This document shows, piece after piece, positions 31,347 through 40,209 of a DNA stretch of 64,000 bases. The notes beneath the pieces were generated by a model. It saw nothing but the letters and a program-made list of their open reading frames with translations, was not told the DNA's origin and made no database searches. Positions within the stretch are counted from its first letter, which is position 1. Each line of letters starts with the position of its first letter. Position numbers and translations under genes: made by a program. Source of the DNA: Epithemia pelagica (lineage: Eukaryota; Bacillariophyta; Bacillariophyceae; Surirellales; Surirellaceae); assembly GCA_946965045.2 (NCBI GenBank), contig OX337232.1:1240001-1304000 (forward strand), given 5' to 3'.

Positions 31347-31706
31347 CTGTTCTAGGTCAAGAGGTAAAAAATTGGACAGGAGAGTGGAGATAGCATAAAT
31401 CTGGGTGGTATCTGTGTGACACGGCAAATTGGCAGCGAAAACTGAGCTGTGATAATGAGTTAACAGTAATACGACGAGCAATAGTATGATTAGGTGGGAG
31501 TACGACTTGATCCTTTCGAATTCGTTACTGTTCTAGGTCAAGAGGTAAAAAATTGGACAGGAGAGTGGAGATAACATAAATCTGGGTGGTATGTGTGACA
31601 CGGCAAATTGGCAGCGAAAACTGAGCTGTGATAATGAGTAAACAGTAATACGACAAGCAATAGTATGATTAGGTGGGAGTACGACTTGATCCTTTCGAAT
31701 TCGTTA
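31347..31706 (+). repeat. Tandem duplication of a 181-bp non-coding unit
   Basis: Copy 1 is 31347-31527 and copy 2 31528-31706. They differ by only a few substitutions and a 2-bp indel, so the duplication is recent. Copy 1 begins just after the coding-like end of the previous gene's upstream region. The unit has no ORF and does not occur elsewhere in the window that I can see. Confidence 0.85.
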
Positions 31707-32121
31707 GAATCTGGTTGGGAAAGGCAATACAATAGGAATAGGCTATTGGTGAATCAATAAGTTTTACTATTGCCTTTCATCAAAACAGCTGATGGCAATT
31801 AAGCATATGGGGGACACCTCGACAAAAGTCCTCCAAAACAGAAATCTGCTCTTGTGAGATTGAGAATGACATGTGCCGCTATCCGGTGCGACCATTTTAC
31901 GATCACTGAATAACAGTAGAGTGTGTTCACGCGCAATTTTAACGAATAGAATAGCCCAAGGCCACGATCTCCTACGACTAAGCATCGCATTATAGCCGAC
32001 TCTCCTAACTATCACGTATACAATCGCCTTTCATCGCCCAACCAATACAACAATGTTTGTCTTTGAATCACTACCAGTTATTTTTATTGTCCAGGTCGCG
32101 GCGTGTGGACCCCCGTGTCCC
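31707..32121. other. Non-coding DNA left of the inverted-repeat element
   Basis: No supportable gene. The last bases (GTGTCCC at 32115-32121) mirror the start of the element, so that GTGTCCCGGGACAC at 32115-32128 is a perfect palindrome at the boundary. Confidence 0.4.
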
Positions 32122-32284
32122 GGGACACCCGGAAAATCTTCGCAGAGGACTGTAGGTTGACATTTCAGAAGTTCGCATAGTACTGTAACCCCCATCTAAG
32201 TATTCTATGTGCTATCACGCATGTCTTCTCTTTTATTTAAGTAACCTCATAAGTTCAACCAGGACGGCGTGCGCATTTACTTAT

Positions 32285-32470
32285 AGGAAACATCATGTGA
32301 AATTTCACATGACCATGTGAAATTTCGCATCTGTCATGTGAAGAAAAAAGTGGCGATAGGAATATTCTCACTTCATATGAAAATTCACATGAATATGTGA
32401 AAATTCACATCAACGATGTGAAGAAGATGCGAAGAAGATGTGAAGGAGATGTGAAAATGTGGAGACGATG
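32285..32470. repeat. Left ATGTGAA/TTCACAT array
   Basis: Repeated short words ATGTGAAATTTCACAT, GATGTGAAGAA and ATTCACAT in both orientations inside the left arm of element A. The same vocabulary fills the right arm. Confidence 0.75.
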
Positions 32471-32527
32471 TGAAAACTACAAAAATGAGAGTCTAAAAGA
32501 AAAATGGGAGAAGGACGGAACAAAGTA

Positions 32528-33016
32528 GTTACTAGTTCTTCTGGTTTTCCTGATCCTCCGGACTCCAGAACTGGGACCTCAACAGAAATTGCCTTGGGAT
32601 TGTCGCTCATTGTGATGGGCATCTTGTGAATTCGGGAAGCCCGTGAATGGGAGGAGGAAATTAGTGGGGTCATGCCACAATCCTTGTCGGCGGCGGCGAC
32701 CGATGTTGGTGCCAAGAGTGGTACCAAAGGAGCGGTGATCTTTAACGGCTTGTTGCATGGATTCTCCTGGGACGGAGCACCATCACTGGCTCCCTCCTTG
32801 GCCGTGGCCACGTGGAGTGGAAATTTGGCCTTTTTGTTGGCCTATGCCGCTGGAACCATTGCGGCCATGGCCATTGTCACCACTTTGGTGGGTGAAGGCA
32901 CCCGAAAGGCGGGTCAATTCTTTCAACGCCCCGATATTCCACAAAAGTTTAGTCTTTGCTCTTCAGTACTCGCCATGGTCATTGGAACCGTATGGATCGG
33001 TCTCGCATTTGTATAA
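32528..33016 (+). pseudogene. Captured fragment of a nickel/cobalt transport (UreH/NicO-like) gene, with in-frame TGA
   Basis: One reading frame runs from about 32528 to the TAA at 33014-33016. It reads ...TEIALGLSLIVMGIL, then TGA at 32627-32629, then IREAREWEEEI..., and later FNGLLHGFSWDGAPSLAPSLAVA, LAYAAGTIAAMAIVTTLVGEGT and a final hydrophobic helix. The G-x-x-HG-x-x-D-x-x-x-x-x-P-x-L-A pattern is that of plant and algal high-affinity nickel-transport family proteins. Only the C-terminal part is present, the first TM helix is cut by the stop, and the fragment lies inside element A. It is best read as transduplicated host sequence and not a working gene. Confidence 0.6.
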
Positions 33017-33298
33017 ATAGATGAATAACCTCCGCCAAGCTTATTAGAAGCTGTACATGTTTGCTACCAGATACATGCCCAACTAAGTTCATGGGAAGTC
33101 TTGAACCGTAGTGTTGCCCCAATCGACGATGTATGATGAATCAATAACAGAGCTTTGTCTCCAGAGTTAATCCTATCAGGTATAAGAAGGAGTATGAGCA
33201 TACTTTGCTGTTTCCTTTTAAGCAAACATTCCCCTCAAAAGTGTCTCAAAGTTCCACAGTATCCTGGTTTCCGTGCAAAGAGATCTGAAGCAAGTCAA

Positions 33299-33625
33299 TC
33301 ATTCGTCCATCAATTGTAAAATGGAATCCGTTGTGGTCCCTAGCGTGTTGTGGACTCTCTTGTCATGTCTCGTAAAGAGGCTGACACGAGACCATTTCTT
33401 CCCGACCATTCGACGAAATGTTTTGACAATATTGTCCTCAGGACGCAACTCTTCTCCCTCCTCGTCCATAAACCAGCTACCACGTTCCAGTGCCTCCGGA
33501 TTCCAAAACTGATTGACGAATTGCAGGGATGCGTCCACATCCTTCGACATCCGAGTCCATTCTGAATCCGTCGGGAGATTCAGGGTCGGTCTTATCGAGC
33601 GTGAAATTTCACTCATTTCACACAA
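33299..33625 (-). pseudogene. Gene-like fragment of unknown origin inside element A
   Basis: An open frame of 108 codons with protein-like composition: LNLPTDSEWTRM, FVNQFWNPEALERGSWFMDEEGEELRPED, then basic KTFRRMVGKKWSRVSLFTRHDKRVHN. It has no recognised domain. Since it lies between the captured nickel-transport fragment and the next repeat words, it may be another captured exon. A free-standing gene is less likely. Confidence 0.35.
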
Positions 33626-34803
33626 ATCCAGCTTCCAAATGTCGCAGTTTTTAGGGTGTGAAAAACAAGGGTCCGATCGATGGCAATAGGTGTGAAATTG
33701 ATTTCACACAAAACCTCAGTCTTTCGCAGTCGTAACTCGTACCTCGTACCGATGAACCTTTTCACCATGACGAGGCGCTTACCCTTCCTGTGCGAGTAAT
33801 AAACAACAATCATACAAGTGCAAAACATACAACCGACTTACTCCTACTAATTATAAGCCTATATTATGTAGTCACCACCACTGCTGCTTGTTGTCATTGG
33901 TATAAGTGATGGTTTCACTTATAGTTGGTTGTTGCGTTTGTTGTCGTTGTCGCGGCACAGGATTGTCTCGTTCGGCCGAAACAAGGCGTTGATCGTTGTG
34001 TTTGTTGTAGAACTGTAGAACTGAAAGAACCAGAGATGGGGAGTAGTTGATTGTTGCTTTTTGTGCCATTGTCATGTCGTGGCCCCGGATTGTTTTGTTC
34101 GGCCGAAACGATGAGTTGATTGTTGCGATGGCCCTCTTCTGGAGGTGCACTGGACGACGACTCCATGGTGGCAATAGCTGTGTGATTGCTGTGGAGGGTG
34201 GAGGGGCTAAGAACGTCCTAATGTACTGTGGGGAAAATTACACCTAGTCAACGTAGATGAATTGTGAAATTTTGGTGAAACTGCAATGGGGGGCCTCAAA
34301 TTGCCTCGTGTGAAATTCACAAAAATTTCACAACCCACCTTGGCAACGTCGGCCAGAAGTGTGAAATGTGTGAAATTTCACGCCGATAAGACCGACCCTC
34401 ACAGGTTTCTCTTGCTCTCGAATGTTTACCATCCTTGTACAGGAGGTGACTGGTCGAACTCCAAACGAGCGTCCATACGTACCTCCCATTCGATCGCCAT
34501 GGCCACACTGCCCCAACCATTCATCCGCCAATAAAAAGGCACGAGACTCTCTCCGTGGTCTCATGGATAAGGTCACAAACGCAAGTCGAGTCGCAAGACC
34601 GATGGAACTGTTTGCAATAATGTTTCGGCTGGAAGACAAAAAGAGACTGGAACAAGAATTCGAGTCCGGTTCTGTACCATCCAACTCATCAGGCACAGGA
34701 TAGTTCCCACGGTCTACGAAAGCGGACTTGACGTTTTGTCTTGGAGTACTTTTGTTTTGTGCGATGCTGTTGTCCCAGTATTGATGAGTTCTTGCGGGTG
34801 TCC

Positions 34804-35778
34804 TCAACCGCTGCAACAGTGGTGATGAGCTGTTCCATGACGTTGAGGTATCCTGAGATTTTCCCTTGTAAGCTGCAATCTGGGTCTTCTTGATTCAGAA
34901 TGGAATATGTCAGGGAGAACGCTGGTGAACACATGGGGTTGAGAGGATTCTGTGTTGCTCCCCTCATTCATCATTGTTGGCAAAGCCGAGGTCAATTCTG
35001 TATCTGATGATTCTGTAGTGTTATTGAAGGGTTTGGGTTGGTTCATAGCCAAGGAATCTGGACGAGATGCTGTTGAATCATCCGTGAGCGAAGAGGAGGG
35101 TGAATAGACCATGCACAACGTTTGCCATGTCAACGAAAGTGCAATCAACAACAAAACACTCAAGGAAAATGCTATCCAGTCATGTTTCCCATGCCTTGAC
35201 TCCGGATTTTTCAATGTCTTGTCTTTGGTAGACATGAAGGGGGAAGAGGGAGCTTTCTCGATAATGTGATGGAGGGTGAAATTAGATGCTTCACGACTTT
35301 GACATGGACTATTTTCGTCCAACGGCATCTCGTCATTGGAGGATCAGGTCTCGTTGGTGTATGAGTTGCTGCTAGCAATCTCAATCTGTTTCCTGGCTAT
35401 GCAAAGTTCGTCGGGATGTCTCGCTTGCGGAGACCAATCCATACCAAAACTCGCTTCATCCTCCTCTTTGGCTTCTTCTTCTTCGTCTTGGTACTCCTCT
35501 GGTTGAGATTTCTCGTCATTGTCCTCCTCCAAGTCGGACCATTGATCATTGTCTTGCCAAAAGTTGATTTCGTCCAGAATGGCAAAATTGGCAGTTTTAA
35601 AAAGCACCGACGAACCACCGTGGCCTTGTGTTCTTTCCAGTTTTCCGCCATTGAGGTGCAAGGATGGAAATGGGTCCGAGTGAGCCCGATGCATCACCTG
35701 CAATCTGCCTCCATGCTGTCCTCCATCTGTATCCTCTCTGTCATGGTCTGAGTTTCCGTTATCGTCGTTGCCTAGCAA
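34804..35778 (-). pseudogene. Possible captured gene for a single-pass membrane protein, broken by TGA
   Basis: Two open frames, 35778-35344 and 35328-34804, are in the same frame and separated only by TGA at 35344-35346. Read together they give an acidic Asp/Glu-rich cytosolic-type region, then one transmembrane helix (WIAFSLSVLLLIALSLTW), then a Ser/Thr/Asn-rich segment. This layout occurs at the N-terminus of some diatom receptor-like proteins, but no LRR follows here. It lies inside element A and is probably a dead captured fragment. Confidence 0.4.
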
Positions 35779-35954
35779 CGAAAGGGACTCCCATGATCAT
35801 CCTTCTTCTGACATCTTCTGCTGCTCTTGGTTCTTTCTCGAGATACCTTTTGTCCTTGTTGCTTTTGTTGCATGGGTGTCTGTTGGGCAGTTGCGCCTAA
35901 ACGAAGTAACATCAATTGATTATGCTTCTTGTTTCACAAGAAGAGGTCATTCGA

Positions 35955-36135
35955 ACATGATGTGAAGAAGATGTGAAGAAGATGTGAAGACGATGTGAAG
36001 ACGATGTGAAGAAATTTTTTCTTCACATGAGATGTGAATTTTCACGTGGAGGTGCAATTCTTCACGTGAAAAATTGCACCTCTCATGTGAAAATTCACAT
36101 CTCATGTGAAAATTCGCATCTGATGTGAATTTTCA
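35955..36135. repeat. Right ATGTGAA/TTCACAT array
   Basis: Tandem GATGTGAAGA units (about 35958-36012) followed by palindromic TTCACATGAGATGTGAA and CTCATGTGAAAATTCACAT blocks and a long hairpin around 36050-36090 (GGTGCAATTCTTCACGTGAA and its complement). It mirrors the left array of element A. Confidence 0.75.
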
Positions 36136-36430
36136 TAGTGCTGTGCGTGCGTGCAAAATCCTTAAGTAGATTACTTCCCATCCATGCATGCGCGTCCGTT
36201 AGATTTTCTCAAGATTACTTAAGATCATTGTACTGTAATATGAAATTTCTACAATTCTGTTTGATTGGTCGCGTGTGAAGATTTTCCGGGGACACAGCGC
36301 ACGATCAGGTATGTGTCAGTTGTCCAGAAAGCGGGCTGGCGCGCGCCCGCGCGCAAGAAGAAAATTCGTCGGATGCAACACGGGGTATCGTGGAAAACCA
36401 TGGCGCTTCAGAGGTCGGTCCGAAACCCTA

Positions 36431-36523
36431 AACATGTACCTTTTTCCATTCGAAACCTTACAATCGTCCCTATGACCATGGTTTGACTGGTTGTTACCTT
36501 TCGAATGGAAAAAGGTACATGTT
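36431..36523. repeat. Hairpin with perfect 25-bp arms inside element B
   Basis: 36431-36455 and 36499-36523 are exact reverse complements, with a 43-nt loop. The arm contains ACCTTTTTCCATTCGAAA. Two such long exact arms so close together point to a recent inverted duplication or a selected structure. Confidence 0.85.
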
Positions 36524-36924
36524 CCGATCTTCATTTTCTACTTGACATTGTGTACAAGGTGTGTTGCGTGGGATGGTTGGGTGGAGTGTCGCGTCCCGTC
36601 CCATCCCATCGTATCGATCGAAACACAGAAGTAATAAAATTATGCATACGCTATAGTGTTGTATTTCTAGCCATTAGACCAGTCGTCGTGATTGTTCAGC
36701 TCCTGCTGCTGCGTTTCCGCAGAGTCGGCTGGGACGACTCCAACAGGGCAAGCCAGTCTCTTCGTCGTTGTCGTCGGGCACAAAGTCACGGGCCTGGTAG
36801 ACAAAGGGCGACGAGGTCGATTCAAAGACACGGATATCGAAGCTGACACATTGCTGACACGCCGGTCACTGGTGAGGTACCTTCCAAAGACTGACGCATT
36901 GATGGGCAATTTGTGATCCGCGTT

Positions 36925-37095
36925 GTGGCTCTCGTTCGTCTCCTTGGTCTTGTTACTCTCGTTGCCCTTGTTTGTCGTGTCGCTCTCGTTGCCCTTGTTG
37001 CTCTCATTGGTCGTGTTACCTCTCGTTGGTCGTGTTGCCCTTGTTGCTCTCGTTGGTAGTGTTGCTCTCGTTGGTCTCGTTGCTCTTGCTCGTAT
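36925..37095 (+). repeat. CTCGTTGGTCGTGTTGCCCTTGTTG-like minisatellite
   Basis: Irregular tandem units of roughly 12-30 bp built from CTCGTT, GGTCGTGTT, GCCCTTGTT and GCTCTCGTT. It reads as Leu/Val/Ser-rich nonsense in the forward frames and Thr/Asn/Arg-rich in reverse; not a convincing gene. Confidence 0.7.
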
Positions 37096-37605
37096 TGGTG
37101 ATTGCTGGAAGATTGAGAGGTTGTTTGGTTGCCTTGCTTTTCACCTCAGCCAGCCCTTCCCCAGCATGCAACTTGTTGCCTCGGATGCAAGTACTGCGAC
37201 GGCAATTGTTGATGTACGTCGACATGTTTGGTTATTGGTTTTGTGTTTGCACTTAGCACATCGGTGCTTTGTCATCACTGGAGAGAGAGAGCGGGTGCTG
37301 CGAGTCCTTCCAACAAGCGGGGTCGACGATCGTGTACCACATCTTGTTGGTCCATGGCAAGCAAGGTAGGATCATTGGGTCGTCGAGTATCCAGAAGAGG
37401 AAAGGGGCACGGAGGTACGGCATTGATTGTGATGGAGTGTCCCCTCCCGGTCACGTGGGTTGTTGTTACGAGTACTCTCGTAGTTGTTACGCTGTGAATT
37501 TCTCTCTTTACTGACTAATTGTCAGTAAACTGAGAATGTAAGCGTAACACTCTAATTAAGCCCCACCACATACCTGATCGTGCGCTGTGTCCGGGTGTCC
37601 CCGTG

Positions 37606-39548
37606 CTTCAAAGTCCAGCTCGGTCGCTGGAATAGGATGTAAGTAGGAAATTCACGTCACGGACCCCAGTCTTACTTGACGTGACCAGATTATGGCCAAA
37701 TGGTGACTTCTTTTAATGTAGGAGTAATTAGTCAAACTGGTGACGCATCGCAATAGAACCCATGCATTTACAAGTTACGGATGCTTGTATCTAATCAAGA
37801 ATGGTCTCTGGATCTGGTGTTGACTCTCCTGAATCCTAATGGTACTTGAACTCTCCCATCATTGTCGGGAGACTCGGTGGGTCGAAGTCTGCCCCTTCCT
37901 CTTGTGCTACGTCTTCGTTGTGCGCGAAAACAAAGCTAGACAGAAGGTACTCGTCATTGCAAATATAGTCCTTGCGGCCAAAGTACCACCTGCCCTCCTG
38001 AGAATAACTCTTTTCATTTACAGTCGGCAAGGGCTCTAGATTTTCCTTCCACTTTTCCGGAAGATCTTCATTGCCGTTGTCCTTACCCCGTTGCGTTGAT
38101 GCCTAACCCTAACCCCAACCCTTCATCCGATGGCATCATGTCGGATTAAGGAGGTGGTTTGTTGTCTACCTCCGTGTTTCATGTTTTGTTTTGTTGCATT
38201 TTTGTGCGTTTCTCTTCGTATGGAATCGCAAAGATGAAGCTTGAGGAAGAAAAACAATTCTCTAAATTGGTCAGCGATTAGTCACGGCCCGAGAGGCTGA
38301 CGTGACTTGTGACGTTTTCGGTCAATTCGTCTAACGCCATAAAAATTGACTTCGCTTCCCACTTACCACTTACAGAATGTCTCGTTGATCGTGCCGTCGT
38401 TGGTCGTCATGTTACTTCATTCGCCATTATTTCCCCTCCATATTGGTGAGGCGGTCAGACATATCCCCAACCCTATCTTTTTTGAATATCGCCCGCCTCT
38501 GCTCCAGGTAGCTCTAAGTATCTCTAATTGCCAACACCGCTACATCAAGGTCGGCTTGCGTCCAGTGGTTTCTGAATGCTCATAAATTTGGGCAACCCTT
38601 TTGTTCTCGTCTGTCACAAAACCCAAAACCGAGGCAAAAATGCTTGACCATGACGTGAGGTAAGAACCATGGACGGATCATGCTGGGCTGAATCGCATTT
38701 AACTTCTCACTACTGCTGCTTATTTCTAATCTTGTTGTCTCCTTTTCTTTCTTCTTACTCTTCACTGCTGCAATCTTTCCTTTTGTTCTTGCATGATCCT
38801 TTGGATTTGTCTCATGTTGTACGAGTAGACTGGGTATAAGCTGCTTGTGGTCAAGTGGAATATCCTTCCCTTTCCCCTTCTTGTAATTCTTTTGTCGTTT
38901 GATTGTTGGCTGGTTGGTTACTTTCATGTTTTCTGTAGGATAGATGATTCACTATTCATAGTATCATTGTCAATCATTTCTCAACGACCGAACATTTTGT
39001 TGTTTTTGCTTCAAGTAGATGGCTCCATCTTGCTCTTGCCACTTGCCACACCCTACTTTCCAACTATCAGCTCCTAGAGCTAGAGTCAAACAGCGAATGA
39101 TTCAATTTGTAGCTGTACAAGCGTGTAAGAGCTGCTCTGTCGTGTGTTCATGGTGAAACTGAGGGTCATTGACGTGCTCAAAACAGAAAACTGATGTACT
39201 ACACGAATACAGAAGGCACTAAACTCGGCTGGCACTTGAGTTCTATTTCTAGTTAATAAAGAAAAGGAGGTCTATAGTCTGTGGATAAATGCAATGGAAG
39301 TTATGGGTATCATTTCGACAGAAATGAACAATGGCAAGTAATGAGCTGCTGAGCCAGAGACAGCAGATGAGCAGACTCTCGTCCCATGAGCAGAGCAAGC
39401 AAAAGTGACAAGTGTGAGTGAGCATGAGCAATGTAATTGTCATGGCAATCCTCAATGGATCAAGCTCACCTGGAATGTCATTGATACGATGTGCTTTGGC
39501 AAGAGAAAAGGATTGTGTGCTTGTCCGGCATTATTAATTATGAAACAA
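37606..39548. other. Non-coding DNA between element B and the tyrosine-recombinase retrotransposon
   Basis: Nearly 2 kb with only chance-length ORFs. Noted pieces: a TAGGAGTA octamer at 37719-37726; CCTAACCCTAACCCCAACCC at 38102-38121, a short telomere-like tract; and a 42-bp block at 38418-38459 that is repeated inverted at 47771-47812. Confidence 0.5.
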
Positions 39549-39722
39549 CGAAGAGACACTACGACAAACATCCTTGGCACGTGCCGTTTCGGTCTGTCCG
39601 AGAGATCGCAGTCGGTTCTGTCACCGAAAACTTGGTCCGTTGAGATTTGTAAACAAGATTCTAAATCTAAACGATAGACACATAGTTTTGCCGAAGGCCT
39701 CTGAAACCAAAAAATGGCTCCA
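39549..39722 (-). repeat. Split direct repeat B2 (174 bp)
   Basis: Outer 3' copy of the B repeat of the tyrosine-recombinase retrotransposon. It differs from B1 (39992-40165) at only about two positions. Confidence 0.9.
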
Positions 39723-39743
39723 GGGCGGGGAAGGGCAAATTTT

Positions 39744-39991
39744 AAGATTAGCTAACTAGAATCGTTGCGATCTCGAACTCGTCTCGTAGTCGTTGCAAAG
39801 ATGCTGAACCCAAGAAGAGTGAGCTCTTCTCACGCTCCAACGACTCTGCATCAGGGTCATCCTAAAACTTCCGATTGTGGGAATCAAATCGGATGCTCGC
39901 CTCGCGTCGAGGAGGCGGAGCAGTCGCACCTCTGTTGTCGGTCGCAGAGTCTGGCCAGCATCGGCCACGTCACTCCACCCAGTACAGACAC
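39744..39991 (-). repeat. Split direct repeat A2 (248 bp)
   Basis: Internal copy of the A repeat, directly adjoining B1. Nearly identical to A1 at 47411-47658. Confidence 0.9.
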
Positions 39992-40165
39992 CGAAGAGAC
40001 ACTACGACAAACATCCTTGGCACGTGCCGTTTCGGTCTGTCCGAGAGATCGCAGTCGGTTCTGTCACCAAAAACTTGGTCCGTTGAGATTTGTAAACAAG
40101 ATTCTAAATCTAAACGATAGACACATAGTTTTGCCGAAGGCCTTTGAAACCAAAAAATGGCTCCA
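39992..40165 (-). repeat. Split direct repeat B1 (174 bp)
   Basis: Inner copy of the B repeat, between ORF3 and A2. The contiguous B1A2 unit is what would template the circular junction in the PAT/Ngaro model. Confidence 0.9.
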
Positions 40166-40209
40166 CTACCATCAAACCCGATATTACAATCCAACGATGT
40201 CCAGCTGGG

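Larger units (their letters stand above)
32122..36290. mobile_element. Inverted-repeat DNA element A with ATGTGAA/TTCACAT arrays and captured gene fragments
   Basis: The left end GGGACACCCGGAAAATCTTC (32122-32141) is matched in reverse complement at the right by GAAGATTTTCCGGG (36277-36290), a 14-bp inverted pair. Both arms contain arrays of ATGTGAA, TTCACAT and palindromes such as TTTCACATGTGAAA (32285-32470 and 35955-36135), and isolated copies occur inside (about 33600, 34265-34385). The interior has no recognisable transposase but carries a broken piece of a nickel-transport-family gene and other gene-like fragments. It is probably non-autonomous. A target duplication is not visible, because the right end abuts element B and seems to have lost its outermost bases. 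Confidence 0.65.
36290..37601. mobile_element. Inverted-repeat DNA element B, about 1.3 kb, perfect 26-bp TIRs
   Basis: GGACACAGCGCACGATCAGG and six more bases (36290-36315) are exactly reverse-complemented at 37567-37592. On the right the repeat goes on as CCGGGTGTCCC (37591-37601), which in reverse complement equals the outer end of element A at 32122, so A and B share a terminal motif GGGACACCCGGA. The interior has a 25-bp-arm hairpin, a CTCGTTGG-type tandem array and no recognisable protein. It is most likely a non-autonomous element related to A; the A/B junction seems to have lost one copy of the shared terminus. Confidence 0.65.

Noticed and set aside
36925-37260. CRISPR-like array
   Set aside because: The repeats are degenerate, of uneven length and without unique spacers of constant size, and the genome is eukaryotic.
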